A program made the translations under genes and the position numbers. Source: Ancylostoma caninum (Eukaryota; Nematoda; Chromadorea; Rhabditida; Ancylostomatidae). From it: a stretch of DNA of 64,000 bases. Below the pieces are notes generated by a model. It searched no databases. It was not told the origin of the DNA and saw only the letters and a list, made by a program, of their open reading frames with translations. Shown piece after piece: positions 12,596 through 23,656 of the stretch (positions are counted from its first letter, which is position 1; each line of letters opens with the position of its first letter). The stretch covers positions 186,001 through 250,000 of the forward strand of contig JBAJFG010000292.1 in the NCBI GenBank assembly GCA_037903475.1, given 5' to 3'.

Positions 12596-13910
12596 TTTGA
12601 AATAAGTGGGGGCAAGTGTTCTTCAATTAGAATTACAATCCCAGAAGGATCGGATAATTCTGAGGCGGAACAGGAGCAGGAAAAGGCAGTTCACCATGAG
12701 GGCCTCCACAGCACCCGGATCGCAGTGCAACTTCGTCGGGATTCGAGCTCCATTGACACTCTCGTGCAAGATTTTGGCTTCTGCAGTCAGAATAAGAGAT
12801 ACTGCAGATGAAAGAAGCCATACCGACCACTGGTAGGTATTATGGTACTGGAACCATATCCTCCCTGAGTGGTCGATGTAGATGGTTGCGCTGTCCTGCC
12901 GTAAAATCAATGGCTTTTCATCGTGCTTGCTCAGATATGCTAAGAGCCAGTCACTGTTCATCTCCAGGCAGGCGGATGAGTTCATTGGAGTCAAAGCGAA
13001 GGTGACGACCAACATTACTCCTGAACAGAAGCCGCATAACACCATAACAATGCCAGTCACGAATTACCGTTTGCTTACGAACTGCATAGATTCCTCCAGT
13101 AGTAGATATTTCTTTCTGCGCCACCCAAGCTAAACTTTTTTTCATCGGAACAACATCACCTGACCCCCATTTTTAGTCTTCGGGAGCCTCAGAAAAAATA
13201 TGCGTATTTTTGACCCGTCTGCCTTCGTTTTCAGTCTCGCAAGCGCCGCCCTGAAACTTAGTCAAACGCTGTGAGTCTAGAAGCAGGTCAGAGATGACAA
13301 AGGGCAATGCTGCTCCTGCGTATAAACACCATCTATGCTATCATTGCAGACGTAAGAGTCGATAAGAGGCTAGAATCCCGTTAGTGGATACCACGGCGTT
13401 CGAAAACATCCGTCCTTCCCGATGCTCTTCTTGCAACGACAACTTCCTCGACCTGCCAGGCCCTTGTTTCTGACTGCCGGAGCCAAAATCTTGCACGAGA
13501 GTGCCAATGATGCTCGGATCCCGACGAACTTGCACGGCGATCATGCTGCTGTGGAGGCTCTCATGGTGAATTGTCCTTTCCTGCTCCTGTTCCCCTTCAG
13601 AATTATCCGATCCTTCTGGGATTGTAATTCTAACTGAAGAACACTTGCCACTACTCATTTCAAATTTGAGACAGGAATTCCCGCATGAGCGAATGTTTTC
13701 ATTCATTTTTTACTGACGGTGCCCGTATAATTATGATACATTGGAAGATGGGACCAAACAGTTAATTTACAAGGCTGCATGTGATTCTTCCATTTTTCAA
13801 AGCGAAATGGAGTAGCATAAGGTTTTCAGGCACGCCGAATTCACCGGTAGCAGTGGCTTTTGTCACGAACGTGTGGGAGAGCAGATACCGTAATTTTTGG
13901 GGTGCCCGTA

Positions 13911-15089
13911 TATTTATAATACGCACTGTATTGACACTGAGTTGACAAGGATGAGGAGCCTGAGTCGCAGCCGAAGATAAGTGATCACCTCTGAAGGTTG
14001 TGATCACTGTTTGTTGTGACAGCAAAGGCATCAGCTACTATGCGCTATCGCCACGCGACACTGCCCTCACGCTAGACCTGTGCTATTAGCAGCCGGATAG
14101 ATTGGCTGCGAAAATTGCAGAGAAGAGTCCGAATCACGGCAAGATCCGATTTCTTGAGAATTCTGTCTAATGTCTACAACAATGGAACTTTCGTAGAAAG
14201 AAAGTGACCGAGATCAATATCTCGGTCACGAAAATTCCCGTAGTGAAAATTGTTGATTTTCCTCTTCTCTCTTCGCCTAAGCAGTTTTGTAATGAACTCT
14301 TTTACACACTGGGCTGTACGCATTTTCTGAATCAACAGTGGAGGTTGAGCGAGGAATGTGAGCTGCTCACATGGCCTGAATCTTTAAGGATAAATGTCAC
14401 CTTTAAACGGCAACCAAGTTGTTAATTCGTTCAAGGAGAGACGCAGGATGCGAGGGTGCTGAGAGAATTCGCTAAGCGTGAGGTTCAGTTGTCTGCAGTT
14501 AGAATCGCACCAGGTAGGAAACTTCAACAGTAATTTTGATTGATGGGCGTGTGTTTTTCCATGGGAAGGCGTAATGTCCAACAATGAGACAAAATCTCCT
14601 AGATGCCTCCGTATGAAAAAGGTATGAAGTCGCCCGCAGTACTGAGAAAGACTTTGAAACTCAATTACTCACTCTGTCATGGCAAGATGCAAATTCAATC
14701 CGATTTAAATCCATTTCGATATTTCTGCTACCTCCTTTTTGAATTTGAATAGCTGAAACGTTCCACTGCGATCACTTAAAATGCCATGAAGATAGCGAAG
14801 GCCCACCAAGCAGTTAAAGAAACTATTACAAAATGAACCCACCCTCACTTGGATTGATTAAAGTGTTTACCTATCCGTGATACTCGGACACTTCAAGCGG
14901 ACGGCCGGCTCTACCATTACCGGCCGGGGAATCATCGGGTCGGAGCCCGGCCGGTAATTGTAGAGGAGTCCGGCCGGCGGTGGGCTTACGCTCAGTCGGA
15001 GCTGCTCCAACTCGAGCGGGTATAACCGCTACTGCTCAAGGTCGCGTGCTCAGGGCAAAGTTGTCCACGATTACCCCTCAAATGGCAGC
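13911..15089. other. Spacer with one GGCC-rich hairpin
   Basis: No gene recognised. At about 14903-14975 is an imperfect inverted repeat with arms CTCTACCATTACCGGCC and GGCCGGTAATTGTAGAG. A GGCCGG-rich composition links it to the blocks at 18180-18440 and 19625-19815. Confidence 0.5.
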
Positions 15090-15362
15090 AAGTAGTGTTA
15101 CAACCTCTGAGAGCTTGGCGTCCAATTGCGCAGTGCCTCGCACAGAAGAACCCCCGGCTCTACGCAGCTGTGGATTAGAGTGACAAAGAGGCAGCACAAA
15201 TCAGCAAATTCTCATAAGGAATTGGAAAAGGTGCCTCTATGCAAACCCCTCACCTGTTTTCGCACTGTTAGCTTTCTTCTACCACCGATGGGAATCGAAC
15301 CAACCTGACCTTTGTTTCTGGCTGTTTGAGAGTCCGCCCTATCCACTCGGCCATCGCGCTTC
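15090..15362 (-). repeat. tRNA-derived SINE, free-standing copy
   Basis: The minus strand starts with a tRNA-like head: GATGGCCGAGTGGATAGGGC (A box) and GGTTGGTTCGATTCCC (B box). A body homologous to the T1-embedded units follows. The acceptor and anticodon stems pair imperfectly (about 4 of 7 and 3 of 5 pairs), so I call a tRNA-derived SINE rather than a tRNA gene. It lies 43 bp from the 3' end of an H2 element. Confidence 0.65.
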
Positions 15363-15599
15363 TGATCTGTCTCTCTCGGCTGATACTTTCATCCTTTATC
15401 TCTACTAGCGCCCCACCGGGACGCTAGAAAGTGGGGTGGGGCAGCCACTTGCAACATGTACAAAAGCGTAGCACTTGCCAAATCTCTAGAAAATTGATAA
15501 AGAAGCAGAACCAATCTTTAAATGGGCCCAAACATGAAGTCCTTCTTATGAGTTGGGTACGAGTATGAGGAGTCTGTTCTCCATCGTAGGGCGTACTCG

Positions 15600-16070
15600 T
15601 GCGTTTTCCTCACTACTGGGTCAACCCAGAAGCATTTTCCATCGGCAGACCTGTATTCCTCCATCGGTGGACCCGCATACTGGTGTCATCATCACTGGGG
15701 CCACAGCGAACCCGTTCACAGTTGGCTGAACCGCACCCTGGTATTCTCCAGTCTACTAAGTCACGGCAAACTCATCCTATATTGGCGAACCCCTATCCTG
15801 GCGTCGCCCTCACCATTGGGCCACGTCGAGCCCTTCCTCCATCTGAGTGCCCGCATTCTGGCGCCTTCCTCACAGTTAGGGTAAGCCGGATCCGTTCTCT
15901 AGAGGCGGGCTCGCATCCTTGCATCGTCAACACTATCGGACTAAATGGACCCATATGCTGTAGTTCTCCACACCATTGGGCTACGACGGGTCCTTCCTCC
16001 ATCGGTGGACCAGCGTTCTCGTGATTTTCTGACTGTAGGGCCGTGGCAGACCGTTTCTCCATCGGTGTAC
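15600..16070 (-). repeat. 59-bp minisatellite, type A, first block
   Basis: Degenerate tandem units with ACCCGYATMCTGGYGT and TTGGGCCACGKCGRGCCC, opposite in orientation to the 50-kb array. The block is interrupted at 16073 by the hAT-like element and resumes at 17301. Confidence 0.8.
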
Positions 16071-16072
16071 CC

Positions 16073-17300
16073 CAGTGGAGGGGGGGGCCACCCGAGAATG
16101 GGCCGCCAAATTTTCGAAGTTACTTTGCAATACAGTTGAAAATCTTGCATTAGTTTATTTTTAATTATTTATTTCTATTATTTTTTAATATAACTTTTAT
16201 TTATTATTTACCAGTCTGGCCGTCCAGCTGACGCCGGACTTCCAGACTTCTATTGATGCTCGCTTCTCTCGCATACTGCACATGCACTGCATCCTCCCAC
16301 GCAGTTCTATCGCTCTCCTGAGAAACCCTTGATCCCGTAGGTGGTAGCTTTTCCCCATAGGAACGAAGTTATGCTCTTCCATGTAAGCGGAGTTAGTGGA
16401 CATGAAGAACTGAGTGTAACCGATCCAGTGCAAATGTTATCTTGAAATGATTTAGGCTCAAATGGTTGTTGTGGTAATTCAAGTGATAAGGGTCCACCGG
16501 TGAATATAAACGGAAAGGAAGGAGTGGTTCATTCAGACACAAACGGAATTTGAAGAGAACACGGATATGAAAGGAAACAATGTACATCTAGGTGATTAAG
16601 TAGGAGAGCCCGCCCGAACAGGATATGCGTATCCCTCATGCAGAAATAGACCCGCGTAGCGAATTCCTATTACCTGTGGAAGCCGGCGCACCCTTATCAC
16701 ACCGTTGGACCCGACTCCAGGCGTTACCCCACTTTTAGACGCCGGCGCCACCCTTATCACACCGTAGGACACGACTCCAGGCGTTTCCCCACTTTTGAAC
16801 GCCGGCACACCCTTATCACACCGTTGGACCCGACTCCAGGCGTTTCCCCACTTTTGGACGCCGGTGCACCCTTATCACACCGTTGGACCCGACTCGTGCG
16901 TTTCCCCACTTTTGGACGCCGGCACACCCTTATCACACCGTTGGACCCGACTCCAGGCGTTTCCCCACTTTTGAACGCCGGCGCACCCTTATCACACCGT
17001 TGGACCCGACTCCAGGCGTTTCCCACTTTTGGACGCCAGCGCACTCCTACAGCAACAGTGGATCCGGTGCAGAACATTTTCTTCGGTCTAGGCCACGCCC
17101 TCGAATTTCGTTTCACACACACTGACACACACACGCACACACACACGTGACAGACTAAGCCCTTTATTATAAGTCATGATTATTATAATTAATATTTTTA
17201 TCAATTTTAATTTCCATCTGGGTCCCCAAAGCGGCGGAGACCCCCCTTTTCTCCCACCCCCCTCCCCCCACCTCCCGCCCAATTTCTGCGTCCGCCACTG
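16073..17300. mobile_element. hAT-like element with 8-bp target duplication
   Basis: Flanked by the direct repeat GTGTACCC at 16065-16072 and 17301-17308, within one otherwise continuous type A unit. The ends are CAGTGG and CCACTG, and the right terminal sequence read inward (CAGTGGCGGACGCAGAAATT) is typical of hAT termini. An 8-bp duplication is the hAT hallmark. No transposase is seen. It carries the type B minisatellite and a short CA-rich stretch. Confidence 0.8.
16680..17045 (-). repeat. 59-bp minisatellite, type B, about six units
   Basis: Well-conserved tandem units containing CACCCTTATCACACCGTTGG, ACCCGACTCCAGGCGTT and CCCCACTTTTGGACGCCGG. The period is about 59 bp. The same family in reverse orientation occupies 21780-22115. 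Long open frames on both strands reflect the periodicity and are not genes. Confidence 0.9.
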
Positions 17301-17630
17301 GTGTACCCATATCCTGGCGTCCCCCACACCATTGGGCCCTTCCTCCATCGGTGGACCCGTATACTGGCGTTTATCACACCACTTGGCTACGGCGGCCCGT
17401 TCTTTTCTGCGGCGACCCGTTCTCTGTCGACGGACCAGTATCCTGACGTCCCCCACACCACTGGGCCATGGCGGGCCCTTTCTCCATCGGTGAGCCCGTA
17501 TACTGGCTTCTCCCTACCACAGGGCTACGGCGGGCCCTTTTTCCATCGCTGGACCCGTGTCATGGCGTTCCCCACACCACTGCGCCAAGGCAGGTCCTTT
17601 CTCCATCGGTGGATCCGTATTCGTATATAG
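17301..17630 (-). repeat. 59-bp minisatellite, type A, second block
   Basis: Continuation of the array broken by the hAT-like insertion; units with CCATCGGTGGACCCGTATCC and CCACTGGGCCATGGCGGGCC. The array ends at GTATATAGTTGATTGGATA, as does the array in H2 copy 2. Confidence 0.85.
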
Positions 17631-18179
17631 TTGATTGGATACACAATGTCGTGGCTGGATATATTGAGGCTTTTACTCTGTGTTAGTGAAAAAGCTTTCT
17701 CGAAACGAACGGATGTCGTGACTGCACAATCGCTGCGAGATTTTAGCAGGGGATGCGGCCATAGCATCCACCAGATGAGGCGACCGCGTAGGTCCAGCCT
17801 GCGCTAACCTTCTGAGACGCCGGAGTTCTCGTAATACCCATTCCTTCTCCGTAATTGCACACAGCGTCGCAACAGTGGAAGGGTGGTTTTCCTGCTGCGT
17901 ACATTGTGCAGCCTGAAAGCTTGTAAACACTCCCTCACTCCTATGCTGCGAGACCGCCAGCGAAGGTGATGAAATCACCATCCTGTACATGCGGGAGAGC
18001 CAGCAGTGACGTAATTGCGAGTCCCGAAACGAATGTGCCTGCGTCCCTATAAATCGGCCATTTCGCCACACAGTCTGCGCCTCAAGATTGCGGTGTCTAT
18101 GAGTGCCGCTGCGTAGCCGCTCTAGCCCCCTTACGGCGCTTTGTTTAATAGATTCTACTATAACTAACCGACCATTCGG

Positions 18180-18440
18180 ACCGGGTTGACCGGAATGCTA
18201 CCATAGTCGATCGGCCGGCCGGAAGGCTGTCATGCTCGATAAGGCCGGGCGGAAGGTTGTAGTGGTCGACCGGCCGACCGGCCATGAAACAATACCCGGC
18301 CGGTCATAGGTGTGGTAGAGCGGCCGGTCGGGGATGGGCTGCTGCCCGGCCGGTATGCGATGATGGGTTGGACGCCGGCCGGTGATCAGCAGCCGCTCGG
18401 CCGGTGGGCACCTACTGGTCGGCGGGCCGGCCGCTCTAAG
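18180..18440. repeat. GGCCGG-rich repeat
   Basis: High-GC block with many scattered CCGGCCGG/CGGCCGG palindromes spaced irregularly, between H2 copy 1 and T1 copy 2. Similar composition at 14895-14985 and 19625-19815. Not a clean tandem repeat; function unknown. Confidence 0.6.
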
Positions 18441-18453
18441 TGTCTGAGACATA

Positions 18454-19315
18454 CTCAGACAATTTCGGGGCAAATCCCGTTGCAACCGCCGGCAAATCCA
18501 CGGCGAAATATTTGAACGAGGACCAATAGCGGACAAACAGCGGGCGGAACTACGCATGTTGCAGGCCAAACGCGCTGTCGAGCGAATCACGGGCTGAACG
18601 CAGAGTCATTCTGGCAAACACCAAAACACCACCTTCGGGGCTCGACCCGTTATATGAAGAGTGTCGGGCATCGGCCCGTTTTTCGCGGCCTCTGACCGCC
18701 TGCAAATATCTTCGAGAAGCAGCCTGAACGACTATTTCGGCTCAATGAGGAAATGGCTCGGTCGGAATGGTTGGTTGATGATAGTAGGGACGTGATAGAC
18801 GGCCTAGTGGATAAAGCAGCGGACTCTCAGTCGTTCATAAAGAATGGTCAGGTTGGTTTGGATCCTCTCAATAATAGAAGGCTAGCACTACGAAACCATG
18901 GATATGCCTTGCAAACAGCCATCTTTTCGTATTCTGATGAGAATTTGCATACTTGTGTTGCTTTTATACTCCGGTGGATTATTTTGGCAGCTTGGCGTGC
19001 GAGACTGTGCCCAAGCGTTTACCAAGCTGCCAGAGGTTGTCACGATGTCGACATCCAGCTGACAGGTAATTGTGGCGAATACCGCCTTGTGCGCTGGATC
19101 AGGAGCAGTAGCACTTGGTGAATGCGGAATCATGGCGGCCTGAACGCGGACAGTACTCGGGCGGATAGAAATGGAAGCCCCGTTTTCAGCAGCTCTACAG
19201 CGGCCTGAACGCGACTACTTCTCGGGCGAAAACACCCAAACACTCATTCCAACTTTCGCCTCCTCCCCTCCCCCCTGCTCGTTCGGAATGGGATCTGCCC
19301 CCGAAATTGTCTGAA
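18454..19315 (+). mobile_element. TIR element T1, copy 2
   Basis: Starts CTCAGACAATTTCGGGGCAA and ends GATCTGCCCCCGAAATTGTC then TGAA. The internal order matches copies 1 and 3, including CGGGCATCGGCCCG and the SINE unit at 18795. No transposase visible. Confidence 0.8.
18795..19065 (+). repeat. tRNA-derived SINE-like unit inside T1 copy 2
   Basis: A-box-like GGCCTAGTGGATAAAGC and a decayed B-box (GGTTGGTTTGGATCC), with the same body as at 6958-7240 and 30034-30330. Confidence 0.6.
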
Positions 19316-20316
19316 TATGTGCCCTGCAGCCTCTGAAGGCAGCTCATATCTTAGTGCCTGGAGGTCATAAAGTCGGTCTTATTTATGCAGGGGTAATGCA
19401 CGCGGTCCATAGGCGTTGCGAATACTCAGACACTCGGCGACCGCGAGCGGCGGGAGATGTTGCGGGTCCTGAAAATGTGGACGTGGCCAAGAGCAGGGCC
19501 AGCTGCGGGCCATTATTTCTAATGGGCGGCACGCGCGCCATAGAAAGTCCGCAACAGTGCGTAAAATAACGAGCACACCGCACAGAATCTTACACAATAA
19601 AAGGGACGCCGTTTACGAAAATGCCTCCTATCGGCCGAGCGGCTCGCCTAATTTGAAAAAAAAAAACGTCAGTACCACCGGCCGAGTGGCAGACGATTTC
19701 CGGCCGAACGGCGGGCGAACGGGAGTGACCGGTGGCGGCTCGTCAAATCGGGCCGAGCGGGCCATCCAAAACCGGCTAAGCCGGTTATTCGGCGGCCGCT
19801 CAGCGGGTGCAAGTACCTGAGTAAGCATTTTTCATTGAGGGAATTCGAAGGAACAATGCGAGCGAAGCAAGAATGAGAAGTAATATCACAAGTCTTAAGT
19901 GTAAACGTTTATTAGAAAGTGCTACTTCATAAAGTTTGTAGTTTAATTCTTCCATGTAATAAGAACGACGTTCTGTAAGTAGAAAACTATCCTCGGGCGA
20001 GCATAGAAGACTCATTTCACTTAGTTACCTTAGAGCTTTGCTGTAAAATGCAGACGTCGTTGTCGACACTCAACTCGTAGCTGGAAAAACAAAAATTATT
20101 ATGGAAAAAACTTTTTTTTCACTATTAAGCAAAGTTTCATTTCCCTGAAATGTGCTATATCTTTCGAACATTCTGGCAGTAAGGTCATCACCTTGCGATC
20201 TTCTCTCGCTTACTTTTCTGTTGCAAATTTGTCTTTGCAAGACTAGGTATACTAGGTATATCAGAGCTAGATATGGATGTAGAATTTCGTGGAATTCTCC
20301 ACGCTCCACCTAATAG
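19316..20316. other. Spacer with GGCC-rich block; no gene
   Basis: At 19625-19815 is a GC-rich stretch with repeated CGGCCGA and CCGGTTATTCGGCGGCCG motifs, related in composition to 18180-18440. The remainder is unique AT-richer DNA with no convincing frame. Confidence 0.4.
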
Positions 20317-20790
20317 TCTGTCTGTATATAAAGTGAAAGTTTGTATGTATGTATGTGTGTATGTATGTAATGAATAGAAGTCGCGGAGGGTGAACCGATC
20401 CGGACCAAATTTTGCATGCACGTCCTACGCAGGCCGGCGGAGGTTATAGACTACTTTGCACCTGGGATTATCAATTGATTTATCGATTATATTGATTTTT
20501 ATTGATTTTTCGTTATTTCTGTCCAGGGGTCGGTGGGGACATGTCTTCTGGGGTTCCTCAATACGCTGGATACGAATATTACAACCATTTCGCACGAAAT
20601 ATCGATTTATCGATTTTATTGAATTTTTGACTCTTCTGCCGAATGGAACTGTGAAGGCATGTCCTCTGGGATTTCTCAATACGCTGAATACGAATATGAC
20701 AACCATTTCGCATGAAATTTTGACTTATTGGCTTTATTGATTTTTTTTCCATTTTCACTCCGGGGTGGACAAGGACATGTCTACTTGGCT
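20317..20790 (+). mobile_element. Helitron-like H1, 5' part
   Basis: Starts TCTGTATATAAAGTGAAAG, then a GTATGTATGTATGTGT tract, the GTCGCGGAGGGTGAACCGAT block, and tandem subrepeats with CGATTTTATTG and ACATGTC. Same order as the complete copy at 59993-60962. The 3' end is missing. Confidence 0.7.
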
Positions 20791-20796
20791 TCCTGT

Positions 20797-21055
20797 TATC
20801 ATTCCTGCCTCAAGTGCGACAGGTCTGCCAAAAATTGGACTTCTTCGAAAATGTGTGAAGTTTGGAGTTTACACAGTTCTGCGCCTAAATGCTTGATTTT
20901 ATAAGTCTCCTCTTCACTTTAGCCAGAGTTATCAAATTTATGCTTGAGATCCGCTTCATTACAAGTGTTTCCGCACTTCTAATCCGATTCACTGCACGGA
21001 ATCGATGGATGTATCGATTACTTGGAGAAAACGCGTAAACCAAAACTTCACTGCG
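20797..21055. repeat. Diverged fragment of the palindromic element
   Basis: Shares CCTGCCTCAAGT..CTAGGTCTG-like sequence and an ATCGATTACTTGG..AAACCAAAA block with 62890-63170, the right arm of the 2.1-kb palindrome. It is older and shorter, with no inverted partner nearby. Confidence 0.5.
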
Positions 21056-21184
21056 ACATTCAGTTGGTAACAACAGTAGGTCTAAAATATCAACGCCTCT
21101 ACAATCCTCTTATGAAGTCGAATGTATGGCCCATTGCACAAAGAGATTCACAAAGACCACTTTCTTACTTCTTAATTGGCAGTT

Positions 21185-21443
<259 letters not shown>

Positions 21444-21779
21444 ACACGAGAACCAGCCATCAAAACCGGGAAATACCTACACCATCGTGTTCAGCACATC
21501 GAGTTATGTACGAAAATGTGGTAAATTTTGATTTTTACCCGGATTTAGAGGTGCTTCGGGCCACTTTTGTCATGTTCAGACATGTTAGTGCCGACTGTTG
21601 TTTTCATCACAGTCGGAATGATTGAGATAGGCCTATGATTACAGGAGTGTATAAAAGGAAGGAGACGGGCAGGATACCTTTATAACGAAGATGAGGAACG
21701 AGGCGGACGAGGAATGATGCGGATGGGGTTGGGGGGTAGTGTATGTTAGAGGTGCGCCGGGGGTGTGATAAGGATCCTC

Positions 21780-22115
21780 CGGCGCCCATAAGCAGGGAAA
21801 CGCATGGAGTCGGGTCCAGCAGTGTGATATGGGTGCACCGGCGTCTAAAAGTGAGGAAACACCTGGAGTCGGGTCCAGCGGTGTGATAAGGGTGCGTCAG
21901 CGTCTAAAAGTGGGGAAACGCCTGGAGTCGGGTCCAGCAGTGTGATATGGGTGCGCCGGCGTCCAAAAGTGGTGAAACGTCTGGAATCGGGTCCAGCGGT
22001 GTGATATGGGTGCGCCGGCGTCTAAAAGTGGGGAAACGCCTGGAGTCGGGTCCTACGGTGTGATAAGGGTGCAAGGCCTCCAATAGTTGGGAAACGCGTG
22101 AACCATAGTGTCTGT
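21780..22115 (+). repeat. 59-bp minisatellite, type B, reverse orientation
   Basis: Five to six units with GGGTGCGCCGGCGTCTAAAA, GTGGGGAAACGCCTGGAGTC and GGGTCCAGCGGTGTGATA, each 59 bp. Orientation is opposite to the 16.7-kb array. It lies about 80 bp upstream of a Helitron-like 3' end at 22219. Confidence 0.9.
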
Positions 22116-22190
22116 TCTTCCACCTGCATTAATCTTATTTATGGGCAGAAAAAACATGCGAGCGAAGCGAGCACGAAAAGAAGCCTGAGA

Positions 22191-22219
22191 GTCCGGCGTT
22201 AGCCGGACGATCAGGCTGG
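22191..22219 (+). other. Helitron-like 3' terminus
   Basis: A perfect 7-bp stem GTCCGGC / GCCGGAC with loop GTTA (22191-22208) is followed after seven bases by CTGG (22216-22219) and then T. This is the canonical Helitron 3' arrangement: hairpin, short spacer, CTRR, host T. The 5' end was not located; the element probably includes the type B array to its left. Confidence 0.55.
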
Positions 22220-23285
22220 TATTCTCTTAATTCTTAAAAGGGGGAGAAACTGTACTTTTGTTTGTTTCAACCACTTAAACGTTCTCTAATCTCAACCGAA
22301 CAAACAATGCTTCGCTCTAACTCGCAAATAATAGGTAAGGAAAGTCACCTTCTCCCTTTGCTTGCAATTGAACTGATTCGTAGCTTCGCATTTTCTCCTG
22401 GGTTTCCCACATCGTATTCTTTTTCGTTCTTTGGTGACTTCTAAGGCAAGCTTGTAATGTGACAGGTATGAATTCTGATGAGACTGCTTACTATTACACA
22501 ATTGGAGCTATGACTTGTTCCAGTTGAGCTGATGCCACACGAAGTAGGTGCTAAATTTGATGGCGCCGGATTGGACGACGTTGTACTCTGCACCAGGCTA
22601 AATTAGGGAAGTACCGCATGCTGCCAAGTCTTGAGAGCTACTATAGCATTTTTTTGGGAGGTCTCAGTTATAATTCATTATCATTCAAATATGTAGAGCA
22701 CTGAATTTACTGTACACTTTTGCGCTGTCTCTGTTCCACATAATGAAATTCTTCCGTCGCGTCCCTATCGCACATTCAAAATTTTATGACATTGAAATCT
22801 TTCGTTAACGCTTCAATGGTGTACTGGACTATGGAGAGGCATTCCAGTATGCAAAATTGCAAGAGTAACTCTGGAATTTTTTGAAGCATCCGTGAATAAA
22901 AAATTGAGAGGCAGTTCTCTTTCATTATCTCTATAGCCTGTTTCACCAATTGGTTTATCTTGACACTTCAGATGAGACGTGACGCACTGCGTCACAGACG
23001 AGCGATAGCTTGGCCCACTCGTACCAGCAAGCCCTCCATCTGGGTTGGTGAATCACTGCAAAGGGTGTGGGAGGTTGAAGCGCTAACTTTGTTCATCGGG
23101 TGCCTCTCGCAAGTCCCCGCATACGGCACAAGCACATTCAATGCTTCTGCTACTCTATTTTTGCTGGAGATGATTGCGCTGAGCATTTCGTGGAAGGAAT
23201 TAGATTACTACGACCATTTTATCCTTTTGTTGTTTCTATTTAATGTTGCCTGCCTGTTTTTCTGTCCACCTATTTAGTGTCATGA
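22220..23285. other. No gene confirmed; one minus-strand frame
   Basis: A minus-strand frame at 22992-23186 (64 codons, containing LVPYAGTCERHPMNKVSAS) has gene-like composition and ends at a stop, but no splice partner or family is recognised. The opposite strand is also open (22960-23277). Left as undecided. Confidence 0.3.
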
Positions 23286-23389
23286 ATATTGTTAATTTAC
23301 TCCATGCACGACTGGCATTTAATCTCGGCATATTACAAATTCGTGTAGATTCTTCTGTTTAACTATACCCGAGATTGTTAAACTTCTTT

Positions 23390-23444
23390 ATTCCTCCTCA
23401 GCCAACGTTTCGGCTTATTTCGCCTTCTTCAGGGCCTGAAAGGG
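23390..23444 (-). ncRNA. Candidate hammerhead ribozyme, left arm
   Basis: The reverse complement is identical in the core to the right-arm candidate at 25124-25175 (CTGAAGA, GGC/GCC stem II, GAAAC, GTT), so the element carries two motifs facing outwards. See the right-arm entry for structure and limits. Confidence 0.5.
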
Positions 23445-23656
23445 CTACACAATTCGTCGACTCTACCAGACCAAGTACATCAGCAGACTAAGCCAAAAGT
23501 ATAAAAAGTTATTTTTCAATCAGCGAGAAGGCCGCAGTGGCAGTACTAACCTTCGGTCGTTCCACTCCTAGCCAGCCACAACTTGCTAGCAGTGAATATA
23601 TGTGGCGAGTGAGAATTAACCGGTTCAATCACGTATAGGATCAAATGACATAGATC

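Larger units (their letters stand above)
11240..13910. mobile_element. Foldback element with interrupted left arm
   Basis: Left arm (11240-11479 plus 12596-12790) and right arm (13475-13910) are inverted copies, ending TACGGGTACGCC and GGTGCCCGTA, with TA on both outer flanks. The arms share ATTAACTGTTTGGTCCCATC and GGATCGGATAATTCTGA. A Helitron-like element (11480-12595) splits the left arm. The non-repeated centre is about 12790-13475. No transposase recognised; TA flanks and long TIRs suggest a Tc1/mariner-related non-autonomous element. Confidence 0.7.
15405..18152 (-). mobile_element. Helitron-like H2, copy 1, complete with nested hAT
   Basis: On the minus strand it starts TCTATTAAACAAAGCGCCG after an A (at 18153) and ends in a hairpin whose last bases are CTAG, followed by T (15404). 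Copy 2 (54387-57105) has the same ends. Inside are type A minisatellite blocks and a nested hAT-like element (16073-17300). No Rep/helicase frame is visible, so it is non-autonomous. The terminal hairpin includes the final CTAG, whereas canonical Helitrons place the hairpin about 10 nt upstream, so the class is inferred. Confidence 0.65.

Noticed and set aside
15280..15362. A tRNA gene on the minus strand
   Set aside because: A and B boxes are good but acceptor and anticodon stems pair poorly, and the same head is part of a dispersed SINE.
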